From Dactylosporangium sucinum (GTDB lineage: Bacteria > Actinomycetota > Actinomycetes > Mycobacteriales > Micromonosporaceae), in the NCBI RefSeq assembly GCF_014647515.1, contig NZ_BMPI01000059.1:1-64000 (forward strand): a stretch of 64,000 nt of DNA. The letters run 5' to 3'. Positions 17,013-25,872 of the stretch are shown here, one piece after another. Each line of letters begins with the position of its first letter. Position 1 is the first letter of the stretch. The notes below the pieces were generated by a model. The model ran no database searches and was not told where the DNA came from. It was given only the letters and a program-made list of their open reading frames with translations. The translations under genes and the position numbers were made by a program.

Positions 17013-17495
17013 ATGGCTGCGTTTCCTGTCCCCACCGCCCACCTCGAGACCTCGGGCGACCTTGTTCTGCGGGCCGCGGTAGTGGCCTACCTCGGTCGCT
17101 ACCGCGGCCAGACCCGGCAGCACAGCGAATCGGACCTGCGGGTCTTCCGACGCTGGTGCACCGATCACGAGCTCGATCCGCTCGCGGCGGTCCGGATCGA
17201 CATCGAACGCTACGTCCGCTGGCTGCTCGGTGGGCGGATGGATCGCCATGCCGCCTCCCGGCGGCTCAGGCACCTGGCCGCGGCCGCCGGCGTGCGGATG
17301 CCCAGGATGCACCCGCATATGCTCCGGCACACGTTTGTCACGACCATGCTGGACGCCGGTGTTAGCCTCCGCGACGTACAGATCACCGCCCGCCACGCCG
17401 ACCCCCGCACCACCGTGCGCTACGACCGCGCTCGCACCAACCTCGACCGCCACCCCAACTACATCCTCGCCGCCCACATGGCGTCCGGAACCTGA
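17013..17495 (+). pseudogene. Tyrosine recombinase (integrase) with internal deletion
   Basis: An uninterrupted 160-codon frame made of two ends of an integrase. Residues 1-71 are the SAM-like core-binding domain (YLGRYRGQTRQHSESDLRVF, RWCTDHELDPLAAVRIDIER). From about residue 73 the sequence is the C-terminal catalytic part: MDRHAASRRLRHLAAAAGVR, then HPHMLRHTFVTTMLDAGVSL (His-x-x-Arg), the second His in ARHADPRTT and the nucleophile Tyr in VRYDRAR. Full-length relatives have about 320 residues. The missing middle, roughly 170 residues between RWLLGG and RMDRHAA (near 17230), should hold the first catalytic Arg and the Lys. The protein cannot recombine DNA, though the frame is preserved. It marks an old integration event. 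Confidence 0.85.
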
Positions 17496-17544
17496 CCCGC
17501 GGTTCGCGACCATGCCGAGATGAGAGAGGCGTTCGTATGGTGAG

Positions 17545-18264
17545 TCACCGCAGTGCTGCTGCGAGTTCGGCGGCGTTGTCGAACGCGGGTGCCGCCCTTT
17601 CGGATTCGTCTTCCGTGAGCGTGACGGACTGGGCGCGGGCCAGCATCTCGGCCGCAGTCTTTGGATCGTGCAGCACCATCGCGAGTTCGGCGCGGTAGAC
17701 CAGGACCTCTACCTGCTCGACCGGGTCGTCGTCGGCGTACGGGCGGGCCAACGCGCTGTCGAGGATCCGAACGGCCTGTCCGACGCTTCCCCTGGAATCG
17801 GCCTGCACGACAGCATTCGCTAGGGCCTTGGCCAGCCGCCCGGCAGGCGTGGTGGCCGGCATGGGCGCGGTGGCGGCGTCCCGAAAGACGCGGATCCAGT
17901 TGCCGCCCGGGTCGATGACGCTGAATCCGCCCAACCCGTCGGCGTTCTTCCGCGACCTAGGCCGGGTCATCCGCGGCGTTCCGGACACCAGCACCTTGCC
18001 GTACGCGGCACGCATGCCGGCTGCGAATGCCCGGTGTAGTCCCTCGATGTCCGCGGTGAGTACGAGACAGGAGCCATAGGACTGCTCCGGGTCAAATCCG
18101 GCGATCTCGAAGAACTGTAGATGCAGGTCTTCCCGCTGCACCCCCACACACGCGTTGGGCTTGCGTTGCTTGTACGTGGTACGGAAACCGAGAACTCCGT
18201 AGAAGGCTTCAATGTCGTCAATGGATGCGCACGGCAGCAGGGGAACGGTCACCTCGTTGGTCAT
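17545..18264 (-). CDS. VOC family protein with C-terminal helical extension
   Basis: A 239-residue protein with an excellent AAGGAGG just before ATG 18264. Residues 1-130 form a vicinal-oxygen-chelate (glyoxalase/bleomycin resistance) fold: IDDIEAFYGVLGFRTTYKQR, LHLQFFEIAGFDPEQSYGSC and FSVIDPGGNWIRVFRD. Residues 140-239 are Ala-rich helices (AKALANAVVQADSRGSVGQA, LVYRAELAMVLHDPKTAAEM) resembling tetratricopeptide repeats. Such VOC-plus-helical-repeat proteins are annotated as VOC or bleomycin-resistance-like proteins; the ligand is unknown. Cytoplasmic. It is monocistronic, 226 bp from the next leftward gene's stop at 18491. That spacer has no gene. Confidence 0.88.
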   Translation of the reverse strand: MTNEVTVPLLPCASIDDIEAFYGVLGFRTTYKQRKPNACVGVQREDLHLQFFEIAGFDPEQSYGSCLVLTADIEGLHRAFAAGMRAAYGKVLVSGTPRMTRPRSRKNADGLGGFSVIDPGGNWIRVFRDAATAPMPATTPAGRLAKALANAVVQADSRGSVGQAVRILDSALARPYADDDPVEQVEVLVYRAELAMVLHDPKTAAEMLARAQSVTLTEDESERAAPAFDNAAELAAALR

Positions 18265-18490
18265 GCCTCCTTCCTAAGCGTCGCAGGGTGTCCGTCGCAC
18301 ATGGAAATAGCCGATCATCGCCTTCGGTCATCCGATCGGCTGATAACCCTGAACGCAGCGCCGACGAACCGAGCCATCGGCGGTGCCTTCCTGACTGCCA
18401 TACCGCTCGCCAAGATCAGGCGCCCGGATCTGCCGCGTACAGCGTGCGTTCATGCCGGTCTGAAGGTATCGGCGGATTGACGCGCGGTTG

Positions 18491-19273
18491 CTAAAAGCCT
18501 TTGTGGAGCGTGTCAGGCGGGCTCAGGTCGATCGGGTTGGGGCCGGTCAGCACGCCACCCTCTACGGGTAGCGTGTGTCCGGTGATCCATGCGGCGTCGT
18601 CGGAGCCGAGGAACGCGACTGCTGCCGCGATGTCCTCTGGCTCGCCGACGCGGCCGAGCGGGTACATCGGCTTGAGCTTCTCCAGCGCGTCCGACTGGGA
18701 GTCCCAATTCGGTGTCCGGATGGTGCCGGGGGCGACTACGTTGAAGCGCACGCCGAGCGGACCGTACCGGGCGGCGTAGTTCTGCGACATTGCGATCTGG
18801 CCGGCTTTCGCCGCGGCGTACTCCACGTTGCCGAAGGCCGCGATGCCGTTTACCGAGCTGATCGTGACTACGTTGCCGCGAGTCCTCACCAAGTGCGGGA
18901 TAGCCGCCTGAATGCAACGGGCGGCGCTGACGAGGGTGAAGTCGAGCTGACGGTGCCAGTCCTCGGCTGAGGTGTCCTCGGGCATCGACGTGACGATGCA
19001 GCCGCCCGCGTTATTCACCACCAGATCGAGCCGGCCAAACCGCCCGACCGCCGCGGCGACCGCGGCGTCGACGTCGGCGCGTGAGGTGACATCGACCTTG
19101 ACCCCGAGGGCGTGCTCCGCGCCGACCTCCTCGGCCAGCGCTGCGACCGCGTCCTCCCGCAGGTCCGTGATGACCACCGCACCGCCCTCGGCGGCAACCC
19201 GCCGTACGACGGCCTGCCCGATGCCCTGTGCCGCCGCCGTGACGAGCGCGACCTTGCCCTCGAATCGCCGCAC
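18491..19273 (-). CDS. SDR family oxidoreductase (glucose-dehydrogenase type)
   Basis: A 260-residue classical SDR. The cofactor motif is TAAAQGIGQAV near residue 13, followed by ITDLRED with an acidic residue after strand 2, suggesting NAD preference; then NNAGGCIV, Ser in ISSVNGIAAFG, Tyr-x-x-x-Lys in YAAAKAGQIAMS and PG in VAPGTIRTPNW. It ends with the usual ITGHTLPVEGGVLTG. GTG 19273 is chosen because GGAGGA lies just upstream; GTG 19276 is adjacent. The frame is open further upstream, but that part is unlike an SDR. The substrate is unknown. Confidence 0.88.
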   Translation of the reverse strand: MRRFEGKVALVTAAAQGIGQAVVRRVAAEGGAVVITDLREDAVAALAEEVGAEHALGVKVDVTSRADVDAAVAAAVGRFGRLDLVVNNAGGCIVTSMPEDTSAEDWHRQLDFTLVSAARCIQAAIPHLVRTRGNVVTISSVNGIAAFGNVEYAAAKAGQIAMSQNYAARYGPLGVRFNVVAPGTIRTPNWDSQSDALEKLKPMYPLGRVGEPEDIAAAVAFLGSDDAAWITGHTLPVEGGVLTGPNPIDLSPPDTLHKGF

Positions 19274-19276
19274 CAC

Positions 19277-19505
19277 TCCTCCAGAATCTTTGCCGCCATT
19301 CTCCCCGCGATCCAGCCCCGGCCTGGCGGCACCGGGACCGCGGCAGAGCACGATCAAACCACCGCCCGCGATCGCCCCGTCCACCACACCCAGACCAGCC
19401 GGCCACACCCAGGCCGACCGTCGTGAGCAGCCGATCGGTGAACACCATCGCCGCGGCATCCGCTCATGCCGCCGAGCGTGCCAAAGGCCAGGTGACGGTG
19501 GGGGC
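19277..19505. other. Spacer with possible membrane-protein relic
   Basis: On the minus strand one frame reads MVFTDRLLTTVGLGVAGWSG (19448-19389) and, after a frame change, VVDGAIAGGGLIVLCRGPG. This vaguely recalls the C-terminus of NuoL-type proteins, but the similarity is too short to claim. Otherwise empty. Confidence 0.25.
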
Positions 19506-20354
19506 TCAGTGTCCTTGGGTCTCGTAATACGCCCGACTGAAGTTCCGGGCGGACAAATCCGTGGTGCGCACGGCCCAGTACAACAGGGCCCCGTCACCCC
19601 AACCCATGTCGACGTCGGTGTCCTCGCTGACTTGCAGCAGCGCCGTCCACATCGCCGCCTCGGCGGCGAACGCCGCGCCCTGGTAGTTGTAGTGGCCGAG
19701 CGCGGCCCCGGCCGCCTGGTACACGATCGAATTCTGGACAGTGCAGGCGTATCCACCGATCTGATGGTCCGGTTCACCGCGATCGACCACCACCCGATGC
19801 CGCCACAGCGCATCCTGGAAAGACTGCCCATCGCACTGCTGCCCCCAGACGAGCTGATCGGCCTGCGCGAAGCTGCCGAACTGCGCCATCAGCACCGGTT
19901 CACACCCGTGCGGCCAGGTGAGCACCGTGCGGGCGGCCAGCCGCTTGAGTGGGTACACGTAGGTGCCTGACGGCGGACGTCGTCGGCTCACCGCCGTGCC
20001 AGGCGGCACGTAGATCAGCCGGGCTCCCGGGTCGGGATCGCGAGCGGACTCCGGCCCTGGTCGAAAAAACAGCAGCGATCCCGCCAACGGCAGATCAATG
20101 TCAACCTCGTAGCCGACCAACCGGTCGAACCCGATCGCCAACACCAACGACAGCGGCTCATCGTCAGCCCACGTCGGCCACGGCATGCCGTCGGGCAGCG
20201 CCGGCTCTCCACCGAGCTGTCCAACCCGCTGATCATCTGGACCCGACGCGCATAGCCGGATCGCCGGCCGGAGCAGCGCCATGAACCGATCGGCGATCCC
20301 GGGCGCCAGCCACCGGCGGGCCAACTGTTCCAGCTCACCTCTACGCCCCGTCAC
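19506..20354 (-). CDS. DUF1963 (YwqG-like) protein
   Basis: A 282-residue protein starting at GTG 20354, where AAGGA lies 7 nt upstream; the frame is open further. DUF1963 hallmarks are visible: VGQLGGEPALPDGMPWPTW (family G-G-x-P-x-L-P), LAGSLLFFRPG, HQIGGYACTVQN and the C-terminal LLQVSEDTDVDMGWGDGALL followed by YWAVRTTDLSARNFSRAYYE. This is the full family length. The function of DUF1963 proteins is not established; they are cytoplasmic beta-rich proteins, sometimes near polymorphic toxin loci. No operon partner. Confidence 0.9.
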   Translation of the reverse strand: MTGRRGELEQLARRWLAPGIADRFMALLRPAIRLCASGPDDQRVGQLGGEPALPDGMPWPTWADDEPLSLVLAIGFDRLVGYEVDIDLPLAGSLLFFRPGPESARDPDPGARLIYVPPGTAVSRRRPPSGTYVYPLKRLAARTVLTWPHGCEPVLMAQFGSFAQADQLVWGQQCDGQSFQDALWRHRVVVDRGEPDHQIGGYACTVQNSIVYQAAGAALGHYNYQGAAFAAEAAMWTALLQVSEDTDVDMGWGDGALLYWAVRTTDLSARNFSRAYYETQGH

Positions 20355-20563
20355 CGCCACATCCTTACGCCACGCCAACCGCATCCACAACACCACGACC
20401 AACAAACGTTGCGGAACGGCGTGACCGACCCCAAGATCCAGATCGCACATCTGCCGCTGACCGCGCTCGCGCAGCGCTGCCGCTGTCCACGGATGCCGAC
20501 CTGAGGACGTGCCGAAGTCGCGCAGGCAGCTCAGTGGACGGCAACGTCAAGCGGCGCTATGGC

Positions 20564-20713
20564 TCAGTCGTCCTCGATGTATCCGGTGGTGGGGCCAACG
20601 AGGGCCCGGAAGTTGCGGATGTGCTCCATGTGCTCGTCGAGCGACAGGTTCGGGGTCGGACTCACGCCGAATCCATAGCCGGGGTTCGGCCCGCTCAGCC
20701 GGTGTCCGGACAT
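20564..20713 (-). CDS. Small 49-residue hypothetical protein
   Basis: ATG 20713 to TGA 20566-20564: MSGHRLSGPNPGYGFGVSPT, PNLSLDEHMEHIRNFRALVG, PTTGYIEDD. The residue mix and GC-rich third positions are gene-like. The acidic C-terminus and amphipathic LSLDEHMEHIRNFRAL helix are the main features. The start region overlaps sequence similar to the right end of repeat D, so the N-terminus may be a fusion. The rest of the 20355-20871 spacer holds CATCTGCCGCTGA (20448-20460), another copy of the recurrent spacer motif, and nothing else. Confidence 0.5.
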   Translation of the reverse strand: MSGHRLSGPNPGYGFGVSPTPNLSLDEHMEHIRNFRALVGPTTGYIEDD

Positions 20714-20871
20714 GGCCGACGTGCGCGCCTGACCTTGCTTCCGCTACGGTCTCCGGCGGCATCCGTTGCGACGATGGGCTCGGACGCGCGGTCCTTGGCG
20801 GGGGCGGTGCGCTGGTACCGTTCCTCGGCATGACCCGCCCGCTGCGGCGCTCGTCCTGGTGACGCTGAGCT

Positions 20872-21905
20872 GTGCCCTTCCACGCTTACGGCCCGTCCGT
20901 TGACGACATGGCGCTCCTCGACGCCCTGCGTCAGGGTGACGACCGTCCCCCGGAGCCTGACGAGCCGTTCTGGCGGGCGCCGTACTCGTTCCTGACGTCG
21001 GCGCTGTATTGCGGCGGGCGCCTGACCCCGGCCACGGTCGAGGGCGTGCGGTACCTCGTTCGGACGGTCGGCGAGCCCGGATTCGGCGGTGACGACCCGA
21101 CCCTGCGCCATGCAGCCCTATGGTTCCTGCGCGACGTCGCCGGTGTCGCGCTCGCGGGCGTCGACCGGGCGGCGGCGTCCCGGCGGGACGACGCGGAGGT
21201 GCGGGAGTGGCTGGCCACATACCTGCGCGAGCCCCGCTCCGTTCTGGACCGGACGACGGCCGACGCTCCGGGGGAGGTCCTGCTGGCCGCGGCGCGCGCG
21301 GACTGCTTCGACCTGCTGCCCGAGGCGTTCGCCGCGGTCGAGCCGCTGCTGACCGTCCCGGCGCCGCGCCTGCGGATCCATGCGGCCTCGGCCGCGGCGA
21401 TGCTGAGCCGCCATCCCGATCTGGAGGCGCACCGGCCTCGGCTGCTGGCGTACCACCTCGCGGAGTGCGTCTCGAACGACCCGCACCATCGCGCATCCAT
21501 GCTGCTGGGCGCCGGCGAACTGAACGGGGCACCCAGAGCCTGGCTGCACGACCCACACCCCGGCGTGCGAGTGTGCGCCGCGCTCGCCCCGGCGCTTGCC
21601 GACGATGCCGACGCGACCGCGGTGCTGCAGGCGGAGGCGACCAGGAATCCGGCCGTCATCGACATGCAGGCGTTCGAGGGCACGATGGCGCTCGCGGTCC
21701 TGCCACACGCGGCGGCCGTGCTCGCCGAGCGGCTGTGCCGGCGCATCGGCGGCGATCGCGTCGGTGCCGTACGGCGCGACGTATCTCGACGTCGGCGACG
21801 AGCACCGGACGCAGGGCGCGCTGTGCGAGCCGTACCTGCGTGCGGTCTTCCCAGACGGCCTGCGATCGCCGTCGGCGGCCACGCCCGCGCAGCGCCGACT
21901 CGCCG
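20872..21905 (+). pseudogene. Frameshifted HEAT-repeat-like protein
   Basis: From GTG 20872 about 295 codons are clearly coding, with alternating helices typical of HEAT/ARM repeats: RHAALWFLRDVAGVALAGVD, VLLAAARADCFDLLPEAFAA, RLRIHAASAAAMLSRHPDLE. Near 21765 the protein-like reading moves one frame on: VPYGATYLDVGDEHRTQGAL, CEPYLRAVFPDGLRSPSAAT. It then stops abruptly at about 21905, where repeat C begins. One indel plus a truncating insertion explain this. A second HEAT-type gene lies at 43115. Function unknown; such proteins usually mediate protein contacts. Confidence 0.7.
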
Positions 21906-21906
21906 C

Positions 21907-22004
21907 AATCCCCCTGGACCCAGCCCGAGGCGGGGAGCTCGCGAGGCCATGGCAGGCCGGGGGTCAACGCCGTCGCTTCCAAGTCGAAGAAGCCGATGTC
22001 TTCG
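21907..22004. repeat. Repeat C, copy 2
   Basis: Nearly identical to 12928-13026. On the minus strand it encodes EDIGFFDLEATALTPGLPWP and RELPASGWVQG. Upstream of that on the same strand the reading stays protein-like to about 22080 (WAWHATGRTHLRAAAIIR), so this is the end of a second, truncated member of that gene family, abutting the HEAT relic. Confidence 0.7.
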
Positions 22005-22130
22005 CGGATTATTGCAGCGGCTCGAAGGTGCGTGCGGCCAGTGGCGTGCCATGCCCAACCTTTGGGCGAAGCTCTCCGGTCCGCATCGTCCTCATTCCAC
22101 TGCCGGTCGGGCGCCTGTCTTGCATCCCGG

Positions 22131-22583
22131 TCAGGAACGCGTGGCGTCGTTCTTGAGGCTCCGCAGTTGTTCGGCCTTGCGTTCGACGTCTTGCCGCGAG
22201 TACGAGCCAAGCGCCGGGAGAGGCATGGAGTCGGCGTCATCATCGAGCAGGAGGGCGGGAGCGAAGAGCGGCAAGCCTCCTCGTACGTCGATCTGTACAC
22301 AGTCGACCGACTGAATCCGGCTCCACGGTGTCAGTTGGTCGCGGCTGTCGAAGCCGCGGACACGGACACCCTTTTCGTCGATTACCACGCCGAGTCGAAG
22401 GGCTCGCCAGATCCCGGCCACGCCGCTCGTGATGAGTAGGCATCCGAGCACGATGCCCACCCAGTCGCGCTTCGCTACTACGTCACCGAACGTGAAATAG
22501 ACGACGCCCAGCAGGGTCCACAGCGTGAAAGCCAGAACCAGGAAAGGGATCTGGATACGTGGTCTCATCACGATGCGGTTCAT
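22131..22583 (-). CDS. PH domain-containing membrane protein
   Basis: A 150-residue protein from ATG 22583 (MNRIVMRPRIQIPFLVLAFT); the start is uncertain because no ribosome binding site stands out. Two transmembrane helices: about 10-28 (IPFLVLAFTLWTLLGVVYF) and 40-58 (VGIVLGCLLITSGVAGIW). Then follows a small beta-domain: LGVVIDEKGVRVRGFDSRDQ, LTPWSRIQSVDCVQIDVRGG, which is the pattern of actinobacterial bacterial-PH membrane proteins (bPH6-like), where a Tyr/Trp-Ser/Ala-x-I/V motif follows the strand G-V-x-V-R. Function unknown. It stands alone. Confidence 0.75.
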   Translation of the reverse strand: MNRIVMRPRIQIPFLVLAFTLWTLLGVVYFTFGDVVAKRDWVGIVLGCLLITSGVAGIWRALRLGVVIDEKGVRVRGFDSRDQLTPWSRIQSVDCVQIDVRGGLPLFAPALLLDDDADSMPLPALGSYSRQDVERKAEQLRSLKNDATRS

Positions 22584-22723
22584 GGCTCGACATGCTACAG
22601 AGGACCGTTCCGGCGAACCGTGCACGCCAGTTACGCACTGTGACAGCAGAACCCGAGGAGGTCAGCCGACCGTCACCCTTCAAGTGAAGCTGATGTAACG
22701 GATCAAATGGAGGCCGACAGGCG

Positions 22724-22905
22724 GTGCACCGCTGGCTTGGCTGGTACCGGTCCCTTGGCCTGGACGGGCTGACCGACGGCTCGCACCGGCCGCCTGCCCA
22801 TCCGGCCCAGACATCGCCGGAGGTGGATGCGGCGATCTGTGAACTGCGCCGGCAGCATCCGCGTTGGGGGCAGCGGCGCATCGAGTTCGAGCTGGGCCGA
22901 AACAG
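22724..22905 (+). pseudogene. IS481-family transposase fragment
   Basis: The frame from 22724 reads VHRWLGWYRSLGLDGLTDGS, HRPPAHPAQTSPEVDAAICE, LRRQHPRWGQRRIEFELGRN, the region just after the N-terminal helix-turn-helix of IS481-type transposases (VHRWL-RY--GL-GL-DRSHRP). The helix-turn-helix itself and the whole DDE catalytic domain are missing. After about 22905 the reading is lost; a short frame GSSHRHSYDLDGKRMIKHGL ends at TGA 23010-23012. A dead IS remnant. Confidence 0.75.
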
Positions 22906-23055
22906 CCTGCGCGCCAGCCCCGCCTCGTGCTTGCGTCGGTTGTGGTTCATCGCACCGGCATTCCTACGACCTGGACGGGAAACGGATGATCAAGCACGGA
23001 CTGTACTGGTGACCGTCAGCCCGGTCGCCTAGAAGCCCGAACGTCCCTTCGATCA

Positions 23056-23081
23056 CCACTTCGGCGATTCCGAAGAGGTCA
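23056..23081. repeat. Repeat family A, 26-bp tip (copy 3)
   Basis: Exactly identical to 13690-13715, including the CTTCGG-CGATT-CCGAAG hairpin. The rest of family A is absent here. From 23082 to 23498 I see no gene. Confidence 0.7.
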
Positions 23082-23498
23082 GGTCGTCGACCCACCGGCC
23101 TGACCGGACCTGGCCAGCAACACGTAGGCACTCCTCTTTGTCAAGCGCCGGTGCACGAACCCTCGGCCGGCGGGTGTCGAACCGCATGAGCCGATGACTG
23201 CCGATCATCCCACACTGCCGGGCCCAGGGGTCGTGTTCATGCAAGCCAACCGTCGCCTCAATGGGGCTCGTTCGCCGCGGATCGGCCGCGGCTGGCCGAT
23301 GACGTCTGGCTGGTAGGACATCATTATGTATTGAGGGGCGGCGCTCAACGGCCGGTGGCGGCGCCCTTGACATCGCGCATTTCTAGTCGTGATACCGGCG
23401 CGAACAAACGGATCGCGTCCTCGAGCGTTCGAGTTTGGTCGGATCCGCGCTCGCGGGCGACATAGCCGTTGCGTTTGCCACACAACGAAGAGGCCCCG

Positions 23499-24332
23499 AT
23501 GGACTCAATCACGGTCGTCGACCAATCGATCAGCGCTTTGAAACCGCACCTCCCCGTGCTACAAGATCCGGCGGCGCGTGCGCTGTACGAGACGATCGCG
23601 GCGGCTCTACAGCGTCGCGGGCAGGCGCATCTCCTCAACGGGTTGGGCACTCAGCGGGCCAACGAGTCTGAAATCAAGCGTGCCCTGCGGCAAGCGGTCC
23701 GTGACGAGCCGCATTTGGCCTTGTCTCTCAACCAGGCGGCCGTCGCCGCACGGTCGTCGGTACAGCATCATCCGATACCAGCACCAGCTAGAATTCCGAC
23801 GCAGGCCCCCGCCGCACCGGCGGGCTACTCAGATCTACCGCCAGCCACGTACAGCCAACCGACGGCAAGCCAGGAGCCGATCGAGCCGATCGAGCCAATC
23901 GCTATAGCTGAACCGGCCCAGCCCTCGGTCACCGTAAACCGACCCGACCTCATTGCAGCGATTGACGCCACGCCGCCGGCAATCCGTCGGGAAATCCTCG
24001 TCGGGGCCGCTCGCTGCGTCGAACTCGTCGACGCAAACCTGCCTGACGACGAGGTGGTGAAGGCAGTCGCAAGCGCCTCCGTACGTCCGGACTCGGCCGT
24101 CAACTGCCTGCTCGTCCTCACCGACCGCCGGCTCATCTTCGTTGCACCGCGACCCCAGGCGGTTGGATTCCGGCTGTCTGCACTCACGAAATCACAGGCG
24201 AACCTCGGCTACTTCTTTCTGGAGGGTGACGCGGGCGAATACAGCGTCGGCCTGCCTACGAGCCAGTGGAGCCAACAGTTCGAGCAATACGTTTTCGAAG
24301 CATCCGCCCTTGCCGTGCTAAGCGCCCGGTAG
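23499..24332 (+). CDS. Hypothetical protein with C-terminal PH-like domain
   Basis: A 277-residue protein; ATG 23499 is chosen (GAAGAGG upstream), the frame being open ten codons further. Residues 1-80 are helical (ISALKPHLPVLQDPAARALY, ETIAAALQRRGQAHLLNGLG). Residues 85-155 form a Pro/Ala/Gln linker with IEPIEP repeats. Residues 160-277 include VKAVASASVRPDSAVNCLLV and LTDRRLIFVAPRPQ, the strand pattern of bacterial PH-like (SHOCT/YdjM-type) domains where L-L-V-L-T-x-R-R-L-x-F-V is typical. The protein is probably soluble; there is no signal peptide. Function unknown. It stands alone. Confidence 0.72.
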   Translation: MDSITVVDQSISALKPHLPVLQDPAARALYETIAAALQRRGQAHLLNGLGTQRANESEIKRALRQAVRDEPHLALSLNQAAVAARSSVQHHPIPAPARIPTQAPAAPAGYSDLPPATYSQPTASQEPIEPIEPIAIAEPAQPSVTVNRPDLIAAIDATPPAIRREILVGAARCVELVDANLPDDEVVKAVASASVRPDSAVNCLLVLTDRRLIFVAPRPQAVGFRLSALTKSQANLGYFFLEGDAGEYSVGLPTSQWSQQFEQYVFEASALAVLSAR

Positions 24333-24603
24333 ATCTCATCACGTATTGACTCCTGGCTGTTGGCCAGCCAATCTGTCAACGGACAGTTTGAAATCGCCAA
24401 CGGCGGAAGATCATGATCCCCGCTGGCGGACATGGTTTCTCCCCAGCGGACAGGGTTTCTCCCCACGAGAGTGTTGCTCGTGGGGGTCAGGTGAGGGCGA
24501 CGACTCCGCACCCGGTGGTGGCCTCGGAGAGGCGGTGGCTGTCGTCCTGGTTGACGCAAAGCAGCGAGGCTCACGGTCGGGGCCATCTGGGACGCTGTGC
24601 AGG
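24333..24603. other. Spacer with possible IS terminal sequence
   Basis: No gene. It contains two direct copies of GGTTTCTCCCCA (around 24433 and 24448) and, on the minus strand, TGGCGATTTCAAACTGTCCG near 24405-24386, which resembles terminal sequence of IS21-like elements. This is a weak impression from memory. The 3' end of the amidohydrolase gene follows. Confidence 0.3.
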
Positions 24604-25872
24604 TCACAACCAGGCGAGCGCCGCGGTGACCAGGGCCTGGGTGCCGGTGTCGAGGGTGGGTTGGATGACCGGGGCGAACTTCGCCGAGTGGTTGACCGGG
24701 ATGTCTTGGTCGACCCGGCCGGCTCGCTGAGCGGCGCGGTAGGTGACCGGGTCGATCCCGCCGATGCCCCAATAGGTGTACGGAACACCCAGGTCGGCGG
24801 CAAGATCGCTGAAGTCCTCGCTGGCGAACTGACGTGGTAACCGTACGGCGCGGTTGCCGAAGAAGCCGGCGAACGCCTGCGCCACCCGCGCCGTGGTGAC
24901 CTCGTCGTTGACGGTGACCGGGTAGTGCTCGTAGTGCTCGAACTCCGGGTCCAGTGGGCATCCGGACGCCTGGCATTCGGCGGCGACGATGCGGTGGATG
25001 GCGTCGAGCATCGTGGTGCGGGCCGCCTCGCTGTACGTGCGAGTATTCAACAGCAGCTTCGCGGAATCGGCGATGACGTTGCTTTTGGTGCCGGCCTGCA
25101 GGCTGCCGACGGTGAGCACGGCTGGCTCTGCGGGGGCGATCTCGCGGGCCACGATCGTCTGTAGCCGCAGCACGATGCTCGCGGCCAGGACCACCGGATC
25201 GACCCCGGCCTGGGGCATCGAGCCGTGCGCCGCGCGTCCGTGCACCGTGATCCGCAGGCTGTCTGCCGCGGAGAGCACGGGTCCCGTGCGGGTGCCGACC
25301 TTCCCGGCGGGGAACGGCAGCACGTGCTGGGCCAGGGCCGCGTCGGGGACGGGGATGCGGTCTGCCAGGCCGCCGTCGAGCATGGCCCGGGCGCCGTCGC
25401 CCGTCTCCTCGGCTGGCTGGAACAGGGCGACCACGGTACCGTGCCAGGAGTCCCGGGCGTCGGCGAGCAGCTGCGCGGCGCCGGTCAGGCAGCTGACATG
25501 CATATCGTGGCCGCAGGCGTGCATCACCGGTACTTGGCGGCCGTCCTCATCGGTGGCCGTGGCGGTGCTCGCATAGGGCAGGCCGGTGGCCTCGCGCACC
25601 GGCAACGCATCCATGTCGGCCCGCAGCAGCACCGTCGCGCCCTTGCCATGGCGCAGCACGCCGACCACGCCGGTGCCGCCGACGCCCTCGTGCACCTCGT
25701 AGCCGGCCGGCCGCAGCCGCCCCGCCACCCGGCCTGCGGTGCGCCGTTCCTCGTGGGAGAGTTCGGGGTGGCGGTGCAGATCGCGATAGAACTCCTCCTG
25801 CCGGTTGCGCAGGCCCGCCAACCCGGCCAGCACGGTGGCGAGCCGAGGGTCGGCGGTGTGCGAGGTTGTCAT
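24604..25872 (-). CDS. M20D family amidohydrolase/aminoacylase
   Basis: A 422-residue metallopeptidase-like hydrolase of standard length. Family features: N-terminal RDLHRHPELSHEERRTA, VLLRADMDALPVREATGLPY, the metal-binding ACGHDMHVSCL (His and Asp), EETGDGARAML (Glu pair), AQHVLPFPAGKVGTRTGPVL and the lid-domain contact VHGRAAHGSMPQAGVDPVVL. Members deacylate N-acyl amino acids, N-acetyl-diaminopimelate, IAA-conjugates or p-aminobenzoyl-glutamate; which one cannot be told. Cytoplasmic. Its ATG at 25872 overlaps the stop of the upstream TRIC-type gene (ATGA), so the two are translationally coupled. Confidence 0.93.
   Translation of the reverse strand: MTTSHTADPRLATVLAGLAGLRNRQEEFYRDLHRHPELSHEERRTAGRVAGRLRPAGYEVHEGVGGTGVVGVLRHGKGATVLLRADMDALPVREATGLPYASTATATDEDGRQVPVMHACGHDMHVSCLTGAAQLLADARDSWHGTVVALFQPAEETGDGARAMLDGGLADRIPVPDAALAQHVLPFPAGKVGTRTGPVLSAADSLRITVHGRAAHGSMPQAGVDPVVLAASIVLRLQTIVAREIAPAEPAVLTVGSLQAGTKSNVIADSAKLLLNTRTYSEAARTTMLDAIHRIVAAECQASGCPLDPEFEHYEHYPVTVNDEVTTARVAQAFAGFFGNRAVRLPRQFASEDFSDLAADLGVPYTYWGIGGIDPVTYRAAQRAGRVDQDIPVNHSAKFAPVIQPTLDTGTQALVTAALAWL

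Noticed and set aside
18979-19831. Long N-terminal extension or fusion for the SDR at 18491
   Set aside because: The upstream codons are Arg/Thr/Pro-rich and overlap the DUF1963 gene; SDR similarity begins at 19273 next to GGAGGA.
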